Assembly: GCA_963556195.1 (NCBI GenBank)
Contig: OY744529.1
Span: 63,317,580-63,381,579, forward strand
DNA: 64,000 nucleotides
Source: Sepiola atlantica
Taxonomy: Eukaryota; Mollusca; Cephalopoda; Sepiida; Sepiolidae
Direction: 5' to 3'
Shown piece by piece: positions 45,825 through 56,474 of this stretch; within the stretch, counting starts at the first letter, position 1, and each line of letters opens with the position of its first letter. Made by a program: the position numbers and the translations under genes. The notes under the pieces are model-generated. The model worked only from the letters and a program-made list of their open reading frames with translations, did no database searches and was not told where the DNA came from.

Positions 45825-46040
45825 CCTGTGTAGTTTTGAGAATTCAGCGCACTAGAATAAACGCATTCTGGCCTATAAAAAATGACTGAGCAGCCCCATC
45901 AGCATTCCTTGGGAGGTGATTAGCATTAAACTAACCCTTTCTCAAATAGAAGGTAAAGCCTGGGAAGGTCGACCTCCTAGGACTGAACAGAACCATACCT
46001 CAGCCTGACAATGACAAAGTCACCGTCAGACTGATTGTAA
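45825..46040 (-). repeat. Dispersed repeat D2, copy 2
   Basis: Reverse-complement match to 15490-15770 (see there). Higher GC than the flanks. Confidence 0.75.
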
Positions 46041-46387
46041 TGATGTAAAAAAATTACTAAACCGTAGAAGTGAAATTACTACAAATTGTCGACAGAATAA
46101 ACTACTTTGGAATAGCTACTAAATAAAATATCAGTATAATAATTTTTTTTGCAAACATTAACCACAAAAATAACTACCTTGGGTAATATAAAGAGTCTGT
46201 TTTACCGATTTGAGAAGGGCATGGAAAAACATTAGCAGAAATTAGTTAAATTTATTGACCGATGAGAGTGAGAGGAGATAGGTGTGAGGGTTTTGTATAG
46301 GCAATAAAAACTAATAGCTTTAATTGGTAGATGAATGTAAAAAAATATTGTGGATGATAGAATGTTAATTTTCGCAGCTGCCCTGAC

Positions 46388-46460
46388 AAATTCTATCCTG
46401 GAATGAAACACACATTTGTGTAGCTTACTTGCCATAAGTATATTTTGATACTAATATATA
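46388..46460 (+). repeat. Dispersed repeat D4, copy 1
   Basis: TACTTGCCATAAGTATATTT and CACATTTGTGTAG are shared in the same orientation with 47478-47560. Confidence 0.7.
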
Positions 46461-46703
46461 TTTTGTGACGTCAACCATTAAACAGAGGTGAAATAACCAT
46501 GCAATGCATGACATCACAAAATGATGACATCAGCCATCAAACAAGAGAGAGAAGGACAAGAGATCTTTTATAATGGTTTATCTAAATGACTTTGGGTCAC
46601 GGGTCATCAACTAGATAAACCGTCTGATTTGAAAAAATGTTTGAAAAAAGAGACAAACGGAAAACAGGTTATAATGCAGGAGAAAAACAAAAACAAGAGA
46701 TTT

Positions 46704-46737
46704 GACCGGTTTCGTTCGTATTATCGAACGTCTTCAG
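46704..46737 (-). ncRNA. Degenerate hammerhead-like motif
   Basis: On the minus strand: CTGAAGA, C, stem GTTCG/CGAAC with a 6-nt loop, GAA, then ACCGGTC (self-complementary stem III ending in a GUC triplet). One extra base follows the CTGAAGA box and the flanks give little stem I. The hammerhead core allows any base at position 7, so CTGAAGA is acceptable. A TA run lies beside it. Confidence 0.35.
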
Positions 46738-46747
46738 AAAAAGTGAT

Positions 46748-46768
46748 ATATATATATATATATATATC
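46748..46768. repeat. TA microsatellite
   Basis: (TA)n. Confidence 0.9.
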
Positions 46769-47104
46769 TCTCCCCTAAATGTTAAAATTTCCAAAAAGAT
46801 AATGTACCAAAAAAACTTAAAATTAGTTGTATACAAATAATGTTAATAGAGAAAAGAGTTGCTCCACATCAAATTTTGAGTTATATCAAGTAATACATTT
46901 TTAAAATGATCGGTGCGTGCATGTGAGAAGCAATAATATGTGCTTGGTAAAATCCTAAACTACTGAACTTATCATTATGAGTTATGGAATACAATTTCTA
47001 GGCAACGTGAGCACATTATTTTTTCTGTAAACTTCATCACTTTAATTTAAATAGATGACACTGGTTTGAAAGACAACAGCTACTACATGAAGAGTAGAAC
47101 TTAC

Positions 47105-47264
47105 ATCACAGAGAGGCTTACAGGTAACTACATTGTAAGTGGCTGGGTCCCGTTCAACAAGACATGTCTCAGTGAGACACAATATCCTACGCACACAGTC
47201 AGTATGGCGAGGACTAATTTTCTGCACCACAAATTCTGAGTAGGAAGTTAAAGCTTCATCAGTG
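47105..47264 (-). CDS. DNAJC13: DNAJC13 exon 7 (about residues 227-280)
   Basis: 160 nt. Its first base completes the codon split with exon 6; it ends in phase 0. It contains [19 protein letters not shown] and [18 protein letters not shown]. The second stretch is nearly identical to human and is among the best conserved in the N-terminal half. The acceptor is CTTTGACAG and the donor GTAAGTTC. Confidence 0.97.
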
Positions 47265-47477
47265 CTGTCAAAGAGAAAAGAAAAAGAAAACATGTTTTCA
47301 TTAACAAAATGTCCAAATGAAATTGAAATGCTTTCGATCAAAAAGATCAAATTATTAAATAGATAAGATTTAACTGTCTGAAGAATACCGACGTTAGCTT
47401 TATTTTTATAATATCACTAAAACTTCCCTGTAGAGTGTAATTTTTTTCTTATTTAACGGGGTCATATATATTTAGCC

Positions 47478-47560
47478 TGATGATTTCCTCCAGGAATGAA
47501 GTACAAACATTTGTGTGTAGTATACTTGCCATAAGTATATTTTTGTACTACTACTAGTAG
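47478..47560 (+). repeat. Dispersed repeat D4, copy 2
   Basis: See 46388-46460. Confidence 0.7.
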
Positions 47561-48286
47561 CACTACTCATGTATTACGCACTGTTAAAGTAAATACTGAA
47601 ACAAAAAATATAGACATATATTATTTTATAATATAAGTATATATACATGAAATAGTGTCTTTATAAAGTTAGATATGTTTATATGTACAGATTCATACCT
47701 AAAATAACTAACCGATCATTATGAATTTTGGACCACAGTTGCTTGGTGTAAGGGGGTAAAATGTGGGCTATATTTAGTTTAATTTAATTTTATGCAAACA
47801 AAGAGAGTAAAGAGGGGGGAGAGGGGGGGACGCCCTTCGGGAAAATTCAAATACCTCCAATTTTTGTGAAATTTTAACAATAGGTATGAGACATCAATTA
47901 ATAGATATTCCTCAAATCTCTCGTCCTTTGACGTCTTTTAAAGAGATTTTAGGGGCCACAATATGAGAAAAACCTCCAATTTGAAAATTCAAATATTTCA
48001 GATTTATATTGAATTTGATCCATAATCATTAGACACCAATTTAGCAATATTCCTGAATTTAAATATTTTCTTAAGACTTCTACAGCTTAAGCCATAAATT
48101 TTAGACATTTTCTACAATTAAAATCATGTAATGGATTTTGATCAAAATTAGAATAAGGATTCTAGACATAAGGTTTAGTATCATTATATCTTGATTTTAA
48201 TCTTCGTAAGGAGACATAAACGAGGTGCAAATTGTTCTGTTGGGGAATTATTAATTCCACCCATCCTGGGACGTGTATTCTTCTAG

Positions 48287-48330
<44 letters not shown>

Positions 48331-48678
48331 TTTATACAATTAGTAGGCCATAGCAGAAACCATAGGTTTCAGGCAACGAGCGGATGACACATGCGATAAT
48401 CAGTGTATAGTGATGAAAAAATGAAGCAAATGGAAATAGAGAAAAGAGACAATTTTAAAAAAAGTAGACAATTTAAAAAGAGAGACAATTAAACGCAGAG
48501 TGAGACAATTAAAAGAGCAAAACAATTAAAAGAGAAAATTAAAAAAGAAGAAATTATAAAAAGGAAAATTTAAAAAAAAAAAAAAGGAGAAAAATAATTT
48601 TTCATTTTAATATTTACTAATGTACTTATTTTTTTCAATTTACAAAATAATTTGCTATAAAAAGAAAATACATCTCAC
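47561..48678. other. Intron between exons 6 and 7, remainder
   Basis: AT-rich, with two internally similar stretches around CCTCCAATTT (47851 and 47976) and a TA run at 48295-48327. Purine-rich GAGACAATTAAA phrases recur at 48440-48560. No gene. Confidence 0.5.
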
Positions 48679-48821
48679 CTGAATTTGCCCATTCTGTGTG
48701 TAAGAAACTGTTCAAAAGTTATTGGATCTTTTCTATGTTTAACAGAAATACCAATATAATTAGCTGCAGCCTCCATCACACTTTTGATGAGCTGATCCTT
48801 CTGGTCCAATGCAAACAAATG
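48679..48821 (-). CDS. DNAJC13: DNAJC13 exon 6 (about residues 180-227)
   Basis: 143 nt, starting in phase 0 and ending two bases into an Arg codon. It begins HLFALDQKDQLIKSVMEAAA and ends TFEQFLTHRMGKF, matching human [20 protein letters not shown] and EFEQYLNLRFGKY. The acceptor is TTATTTGCAG and the donor GTGAGATG. Confidence 0.95.
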
Positions 48822-49790
48822 CTGCAAATAAAATAAAAACATTTCACATTCAGGTTTTTATTTCATTGTTTATACAGATTCTTTTGAACACTTGTATTGA
48901 AAAGTCATTAGAATATGGGGATTAGAAAAAGTATACTAATCATGTAACAGAACTGATGGACTCCAGTTTCAGTTGTCTTGAGAGGGTAAAATATTCTCAT
49001 ATTTGTTGGTATTTTCTTGTAATTGCTTACCATGAACACACATCTGGCGCTGATAGAAAATGAAATACATGAGCCACATTCAAAAAAATATGTATTTAGC
49101 TTCAATGCATAACTAAAAATGAAGGCTTTGAACCAATGAAAAACCTTTACGAATGTATTGTCATCTTGTAGTAATTTAAAATTAATCATAATGGAAGTAA
49201 TAATTATTAGATCGACTCGTCTAAACATTGGGCAAAATCCCATTAATTCTCAAACAAATGTACAAAAATTAAATGAACGTGCAACTTTGTCTATATGAGA
49301 TTAATTTTAACAACTAACATATTTAATCTTCTTAATATGATTCACAGCACAGTAAAGATCAAGCTTGATTTTTCTTTTAATAGTAAATCAATAAAAAATG
49401 TTAAAAAACTTAGATTTGAACCATGTAAAAACAGACAGAAACACGATTTGATAATAGGGCAAACATTTCATTCATTAAAGTTTTTAACTTGGATTGTTTT
49501 GTGAAAAATAACTTACAACCCTATATTAAGTCCATCATATTGACAAGTGGTTCTTTTTTCTTTAAGATAGGACTATTTTTATATGCATAGACACAAAATA
49601 TTGTGCACATAAAGTTGACAAACATTAACATTGAAAAATAAATCGCCTATCACTGAAAATAGTAACCTAACCTGGAAACAAAAACTATTAATGTCATAAA
49701 AGAAAGAATTATACATTTATAAAGAGAAAATATTACATTTTGTTTACATTAAAATTTTATCCAAATAACCCAAAAATTAAACAAGTTATC
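48822..49790. other. Intronic AT-rich stretch
   Basis: No exon or classified repeat seen. Confidence 0.5.
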
Positions 49791-49795
49791 ATAAG

Positions 49796-50356
49796 TTGAA
49801 ATCGAAGGCAATTTCTCTTATATCCGGATATTGTCTATTTTGTTTATGTAAGTATGGAAACACCACATATAACGCTTTTTACGCACAGAACACTAGTTTA
49901 TTTAACAGTTATAGACATAAAAATACTTTTCAATCAGTTTTCACAAATAATTCAGTCAAAAATTACTTTTTCTTAAAAAAGGCAGTCATTTTTGATTGTA
50001 CAGAAATCTCTTTGTTAAACCCGGATATAAGAGAGCTGTTGCAGAGAATAAGTCGCCTTCTAACAACAACAAAAAAAGAAACTTTTTTTATGAATATTTT
50101 AAGGATATGGCTATAGTGAAGGTCATAGAAAGCCTCACCAATGAGGTGAGAAAATTTAGCAACGTCTTTTGACTGCTTTACGACATCACACTGTCACTCA
50201 AAACGAACTCTCTTGTATTGGGTAGGACTGGACCGGAGAAGAATTATCTTATAGCCGGGTTTCTCTTATATCCGGGTCTAATTTATAGACATTAACACAG
50301 GCTGTAATTTGGGACCAGAGACAATGTCTCTTATATTATATCCGGGTTACACTGTT
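49796..50356. mobile_element. pogo/Tigger-like MITE remnant
   Basis: TCTCTTATATCCGG occurs at 49811 and 50269, its complement CCGGATATAAGAGA at 50023. The right end, as complement, is CAGTGTAACCCGGATATAA, similar to pogo-type terminal repeats (from memory). The 106-codon frame over the left part (49796-50116) is not recognisable as transposase. Confidence 0.5.
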
Positions 50357-50359
50357 TGT

Positions 50360-50462
50360 ATATACATATATACAAACATTTTTAGCTACATATTTGCAGA
50401 AATGTTTTTGGTCTTAGCTGGAAACCAACTAAACCTCCTCAGGCCTCTGAAGTGGATGCAAT
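50360..50462 (-). mobile_element. Foldback family F2, half copy
   Basis: ACAAACATTTTTAGCTACAT and TTTGCAGAAATG, then TTAGCTGGAAACCAACTAAA correspond to the arm at 7720-7812 and its complement. Confidence 0.65.
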
Positions 50463-50467
50463 ATATA

Positions 50468-51377
50468 TAACTAGCTATACTTACCTGGTGTTGCCCGGGA
50501 TGCAGTAAAGTCATTTTAATTTTTAATTTTTATTCATTTGCTCATAAAGGTAAGCAATTCCTATCATATTCTTCAATCTAAAATATGAGTCATGCCCCTT
50601 GCTGATCTTTACTTTTAGATTATTTTATAATGTTTCATATTAGCAGTCGTATGGGCTAGACTAAGTTATTTAAAAAGTGAAATTGTAGTAAAGAACGTTA
50701 TTATATTGCAAATACAACGGTACAAGAATAACAAATAAAAAGTTGGTACTCTTATAGATGATGCACCATGTTTCCGTGACTCCGCAACGTCAACGTTCAG
50801 GCAGGTTATGGAAGTGCCCGAAAGTTGACGAGACGAAAACTGTCAAACGCTAAATTGAAGACTGGCTAAATTACGACGAAGAAAATCAAACTAAAATACA
50901 TATATAAAAATAAAGAACGAACAAACCATAGCTGACCAACCATTGTTAATCAAATGTCTTTAAATAAGTTTTTTATTTGTGCACCGGAAAGTTTCAAAAG
51001 ACGATTTTGTTTGCTTTGTTAAGCAAATGCTTTTTTTTTTTTTTTTTTTTTCAATGTTTTTTGGGGTTTTTTTACATTTAAAAAAAAAAACTCAGTTATT
51101 TGGGAGATTCAACGAGCTGATAGAAATTTATTTTTTATTATTGAATGCGATTAATTTCTTTCAAAAGTTATTGGCTGCTTGGTTAATAGTTTCGTCAACT
51201 CACGGGCGCTTCCGAGACCTGCCTGAACGTTGACGATGCAAAGTCACGGAAACACGGTGCGTCAGCTATAAGAGTACCGAAAAGTTCTAGTCAGAAGCAA
51301 AGTTTTAATTGTCAGCTTAAATGCTATTTGGACCTGACTTTGAAAATCTGACAAGATAGCTTTATATATTAGATAAA
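50468..51377 (+). mobile_element. Dispersed repeat H, complete copy with nested insertion
   Basis: Starts ACTAGCTATACTTACCTGGT and GTTGCCCGGGATG, ends AGATAGCTTTATATATTAGA. Its halves (50505-50744 and 51287-51377) align with 58090-59045. The middle is an inserted foldback transposon (50745-51278). Confidence 0.75.
50745..51278. mobile_element. Foldback DNA transposon T1b nested in repeat H
   Basis: 534 bp beginning GGTACTCTTATAG and ending CTATAAGAGTACC. Arms of about 110 bp contain TTTCCGTGACT, CGTCAACGTTCAGGCAGG and their complements. The flanks give an 8-bp target duplication with one mismatch (AAAAAGTT at 50737-50744, GAAAAGTT at 51279-51286). The loop has a T21 run and no transposase. 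Confidence 0.8.
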
Positions 51378-51973
51378 TAAAGCAATACTGCTTATAAGAG
51401 TATATGGGATGCCCAATTTTATATAATAATTATAAAGTAGATTTTAATAAATAATTATATATTTCAAATTTTTCATTTTATTGTCGTAAAAAAAATACTT
51501 TCATGTACTAACAAGTCATTGCTTATCAAGGTCCAAAAGCTACTCAAGGATAAGGGTTAAAGTCACAAAATATTAAATATCTGTATTTGGAGGATGCATA
51601 TCTTTGCTAGTGATGATAAAGATAATAATCATACTGTGAAAAGACAAATCTATACTACAACATTACACTGTGATCGTGTGTCAACTTCTTCAATTATAAC
51701 ATCTTTCTATGCCAAGAGTTTGCAATATGATATCCAAGAGTGGGTTCTACAAGAAAATTTTTCTAACATAAAATTGCATTTTTATAGAATGATGACAGTG
51801 GAACCCTAACAGAAAAGAGAAAAGGATACAGTGTTTAATCGTGTTATAATAAATAACTAAACAGCTTATTGTGAGTAAAATTAGTATCTGTGAATGAAGA
51901 GGGGCAGTGAAGAAGAAAGAAAAAGACTATAATTAGAGAATTGTCATTCTGTGTTGATTGATTGTGTACTTAC

Positions 51974-52027
51974 CAACCGACTATTGCCACCGTAAATCAC
52001 AGCTACTCCACCAGGATAATCAGAGAC
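51974..52027 (-). CDS. DNAJC13: DNAJC13 exon 5, 18 codons (about residues 162-179)
   Basis: 54 nt, phase 0/0, reading VSDYPGGVAVIYGGNSRL, equivalent to human LSDYQGGFCILYGGFSRL. The acceptor is ATTATTAG and the donor GTAAGTAC. Its 5' intron (towards exon 4) carries a tRNA-Phe-like relic and the complete foldback retroposon at 52546-53080. Confidence 0.94.
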
Positions 52028-52545
52028 CTAATAATTAAAACAATCAAAACAATTAAAACAACATTTTAACCTTTTCTTTTTCTTTTTTTTTTTTAAAACA
52101 AACTAATAAGATTTCGCCTAATTAAGTATGTAATTTAGTTACTTCTGACTTTTAAATATATATATCTTTCAGGTTAATTTTCTAGTTTATTGGTGTAAAT
52201 TACGGATTAGTTGTTGAGGTTCGATAAAAGATTTCGAAGCTTGAAGTAACAAGAGTTATCCACCCCTACATAATTTTATCAAAGACAGATCATCACATGC
52301 TGTCATGTTTAATTTCAGTGTTTTTATTACCATAATAACCAGTATCTACTAATATGTGTTAAGTATTGCTTTTACTCAAGAAAATTACATAAATCATGAT
52401 TTTAGTATAAAATAAGTTGTTTATAAAATAATGCCAAAACCCATTTCACTGTAAATGATTAGCGACTATGAACTAGTAAATGATTATACAGATTCACTAA
52501 ATGATCAAATAACTCATTAAACTGTTAATAAAGAGATCAATAAAT

Positions 52546-53080
52546 TTGTATTATTCGGACTACTGTTCTCATCTTGGATTTTATTCTCACAACGTTTCAG
52601 CCGATGTAACCTCCAATCATCTTCAGGTGCATCTTATAAAACTCGGGGAAACTTTATGTCGAACTAAAGAATCTGTACGAAATTTCAAATGGAACCTTTT
52701 TATTCAATCTACAGAGGTAGCTTGCTCTCGTTCCATCAGCCATTACCTGCGGCATAACGGATATCAGTGCTAAGTAATAATCAGTTCTAAGTGACAATCT
52801 TCTGGAGGTTGAAGGTTCAATCCTCAGTGCGGGCGATACTAAGAATACAATTACGAATTACTTAAGACTTCTACCCAGTCATGCTGACAAAAGGAGAGCC
52901 AGCTACCCCTGTGGATTAAATAAAGGGTTCCTTTGAAATTCTGTACAGATTCCCAAGATGCACCTGAAGAAGGTCGGAGGTTATATCGGCCGAAACGTTG
53001 TGAGAATAACATCCAAGATGAAAACAGTAGTCTGAATAATCCAAATTATCAATCCTAATCTAAAAGAATTCCAAAACATA
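52546..53080 (+). mobile_element. Foldback retroposon family F1, complete copy 2
   Basis: 535 bp flanked by a perfect 12-bp direct repeat AGATCAATAAAT (52534-52545, 53081-53092). Arms of about 85 bp are strong inverted repeats (TTCTCACAACGTTTCAGCCG with CGGCCGAAACGTTGTGAGAA). A weaker inverted match continues inwards for about 100 bp, so nearly everything but the centre is palindromic. The loop (about 52750-52835) has A-box-like GGCATAACGG and B-box-like GGTTCAATCC about 60 bp apart. After the right arm there is an unpaired tail AATTATCAATCCTAATCTAA. Confidence 0.85.
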
Positions 53081-53110
53081 AGATCAATAAATGTCGTAGA
53101 TTTTCTCAGA

Positions 53111-53112
53111 AG

Positions 53113-53149
<37 letters not shown>
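53111..53149. repeat. A-run
   Basis: About 39 consecutive A just beyond the F1 copy; the reverse strand would be a poly-T tract. Confidence 0.9.
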
Positions 53150-53156
<7 letters not shown>

Positions 53157-53319
53157 AACTAAAAAAACTGAACATCTATACAAATAGTAATTTTGTCCGG
53201 CAGTAACAATTTTTTTAAAACGTAATAAATAGATTGTGGAATTTGTCTCATTTCGAAGTATCAGAGATCTTAACTACTTTTAGAAATTAAAAATATTGCA
53301 GTAATAGTAGATAATAAAT

Positions 53320-53394
53320 TCCCAACAAATAAATCGAAAACCGAAACCTTGAGATCTTCATTCTAACGTTCTACCAACTGGGCTATTTGAGCTT
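53320..53394 (-). pseudogene. tRNA-Phe-like relic
   Basis: The minus strand reads TCAAATAGCCCAGTTGGTAG, AACGTTAGAATGAAGATCTC then AAGG, very close to animal tRNA-Phe (AAATAGCTCAGTTGGGAGAG, CGTTAGACTGAAGATCT), with GAA in the anticodon position. The T-arm is degenerate (GGTTTTCGATTT) and the acceptor ends do not pair, so it is a pseudogene or a SINE head. Confidence 0.75.
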
Positions 53395-53682
53395 TTTTAT
53401 AAATAAAGCTTAAAACATTACCTTAAAAAAATAATTATAGCTTTGGCATGACGTCATAGATTTATGATTTACGTCATGTTTCAAAACATGAATTCAAACA
53501 TAAGAGATAATAAAAAATAAAATGAATAAGTACACATTATCAATAGCGTTGAAATACTAGAATTTGGACCCATAGGGCCCATAATTCTAATTTTAACAAA
53601 TAAAAATTTGAGTTAATTTTTTTTTTAATATTCAATGAACATTTCATTAAACATATTTTACAGGGATTAGTAAAACAAAAAA

Positions 53683-53702
53683 AAAAAAAAAAAAAAAAAA
53701 AA
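53683..53702. repeat. A-run
   Basis: Long A tract. Confidence 0.85.
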
Positions 53703-54008
53703 CTGAACGAATAAAAACTTGAGTTCTTATATCTATTTTGTATAAATGTTATATACAGTATATCAAATCTTAATTTTGAGAGTAATTTCATAGTTTTTTT
53801 TTTTACTAGTCAATGAACATTCCATAAGCATATTTTACAGGGATCAATAATTTTAAGCAGAGACATACTGTATCCTTATAGATACATACAAGATATTTTA
53901 GTTTTAATTTCAACATTTTACAATTAAATTTGATAGTTAGAATTTCTTTACTGTTGGTATAAGAAGTCGAGAAGAAAAAAAATCGGAACACAAAAGGATA
54001 ATGAGTAC

Positions 54009-54155
54009 CTGAGTTAATCCTTCCATGTCTTTGTAGTCATAAGACGCTAACAGGCGATTGGTAGAAGGATCTAACTGATCCAGTGAAGCATGGTTAGCTT
54101 CCAAAATAACTGGGACCCGATTCTCAGACCAATGGTGTTTGAAAGCATTGAATCG
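54009..54155 (-). CDS. DNAJC13: DNAJC13 exon 4 (about residues 113-161)
   Basis: 147 nt, phase 0/0. It reads RFNAFKHHWSENRVPVILEA at the start and STNRLLASYDYKDMEGLTQ at the end, matching human [20 protein letters not shown] and ATNRVLCSYDYRNIEGF. This is the second PH-like module of the N-terminal region. The acceptor is CTTCTATAG and the donor GTACTCAT. Confidence 0.95.
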
Positions 54156-54413
54156 CTATAGAAGAAAAAATAATGTGTATAACAGAACATGCAAGGATTA
54201 AATTCGACAGAATGTAGAGGGGAAAAAAATAAATAAAAAATTGGATAAATGCAAAGTATGAAAGCCAAAGTGAAATCAAAAACATTTTTTTTAGTAATAT
54301 TTAATTCCATTTATTCACAGAACTTTATCAAAGTCATAAAAATAACAATTTTTTAGCACTTTTATATAGGAGGTGGTACTGACATAGTAATATGTCATGT
54401 AGTTTACAAACAA

Positions 54414-54446
54414 TCTTTTTTTTTTTGGGGGGGGGGGGGGGGGTAT
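54414..54446. repeat. T11G18 homopolymer junction
   Basis: A T-run directly joined to an 18-base G-run. Similar T/G junctions occur at 36308 and within the 39-41.6 kb arrays. Confidence 0.9.
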
Positions 54447-54914
54447 TGTTTAAATAAATCATTCCAAATCCATTACTGTGTTTGGCATTCTCATTTTAAT
54501 TGTTTTCCTTACTATAATGGAGAATTTGTGTAATACTATAGACTGACAACCAACAACACAGAGAATTTTTTTAAGGTTCATGTTTGTTCAAAACATTGTT
54601 TTATTGAGTAACATTTTTTGTTTCTTATTCAGACAATCTGTATGGATAGTATAAAAATCTAAGCATCTAAGCCCATTTTAATATTTTCCACTTGACTACG
54701 GGAAACTATCCGCTATCCTTTAGTGACTAAAAACATTTAGATAGTGATGTACTATATCCATAGTTTATGTTATAAAATGTACTTTTGTAATTATAACATC
54801 TTTTTTATAAAATCTAATGCAGTTTCCTCTATGTAGTATTTTTCTTAATTTGTAAGATGCAAAATAAGTGTTTAGCAAAAATCATGATCTACCAAACTAC
54901 AATTTTGATAGTAT

Positions 54915-55505
54915 GGACTGTCACACCCCACACCCCCAGCCAAGACCTCGGAGAATGTTAGGGTTAGCTTTTGGGTGGCCAGAGGTCGATGGATGGAGTG
55001 AGCTTGGAAAAAGACGGATGTAGTCATTTCCGAACATCTAGGATTTTCGGTTGAAACTAGATATATTGAGGAAATGGAGCAGACGAGAATCAGTCAGAGT
55101 TTGGCTTAAAGGAGATATGGGTAGAGCCGAGGAGTGAGGCAAGGTAGAGGGCTGGAGACAAAGTAAAGCAGACCAGTTCAAAAGAACAATATGACAAACT
55201 TAATCTTAAGCTGAGATTCTATATTTGAAAGACTGGAACTGAACTCTGATGTGGACACTAGCAGCGGGACCCCAACAACACACAAACATATACATACGTC
55301 CGTTACCAACAAGTCAAATATACAATGTATCTGTGTTTGTATTTTTATTGTGAGAGTCTGCTTTTGCTTTTAACAACTTGTAAACAAATGCACACACCCT
55401 CGGTGATCGGCAACAAGAAAGACAACACTACCAGAAAAAGAAGATGAAGAGAAAACCATGGAATAAACGTTGAGGGTTTACGATCGTCGGAAACCGACAT
55501 GGTTT
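54915..55505. repeat. Unclassified GC-shifted segment, possibly LTR-like
   Basis: Starts TGTCACACCCCACACCCCCA and has markedly higher GC than its surroundings. It ends near GGTTTACGATCGTCGGAAAC then CGACA. TG...CA ends and a TATTTTTATTG box suggest a solo LTR, but no target duplication is visible. Confidence 0.3.
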
Positions 55506-56433
55506 TACATTTGTGTCTATCTTTATAACCAAAACTTAAAATAATATTTTTTTAAAAACTGTCATATAACAATGATCATTATATCTAACTACATTGCTAG
55601 ATGAATATAAGAACTGTTGTTATCTAAATGAAATGCAAAAAAATTTTCATTTATCACTCCTATTTACGGGTTACTGTTATTTAATTCAATAATATAACAT
55701 AGTATTTTGAAATACTCATATATATATGAACAAGGAAGATTAATATTTATTTGCGGTTGACAACAACGGGGAGATGGACAACAAAGTAGGACGAGGGAGA
55801 AAAGGAGGAACTAAAGGTATATATATGTATGTGTGTATGTATATATATATGTATATATATATATATATATATGTATATACATGTTTATTTATTTATCTTT
55901 TATTTTTTGATGTGTTGATGTTTTTTATATTTATAATATAAAACTAAAAATAATGCATTAATCACTTAAATAATAGTGTCATGGATTCGTCCAAACACTT
56001 TAAAATGCAGCAACATTTTTGTGAGTAACGGATAAATTTTATTAGACAGACGAACAGCGCAGGTAAATAATTTTTTTTTTTTTTTTTTTTTGTGTCTTAA
56101 ATAACTAATATAAGTTAGCAAAACATTTATATGGAACAAAACGTAGATTTAATATAAGGAACGTTTATGTTTTTGTCTTTTAAGGGAAGTGGGGTCTGAT
56201 CAACTCTGCTGGGAAGCCATGAAATTAAATACTGTCTTGTTTTTAAATTCCCGAAACAGTTTTTCATGGTAAACAACTGATGATCCCTTAAAATAGTGTT
56301 AGAAACTAACTAATATAATAACTGTAAAAAATAAATTGACTTACATGAGTGATTTTCCACTGGAAGACTTGAGACTATAAGTTTTTTTTTATTTTATTTT
56401 TTTTTATATAGTTTTAATGGTTGAGAAACTTCC

Positions 56434-56474
<41 letters not shown>

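Noticed and set aside
53320..53394. Functional tRNA-Phe gene
   Set aside because: T-arm and acceptor stem do not pair; kept only as a relic.
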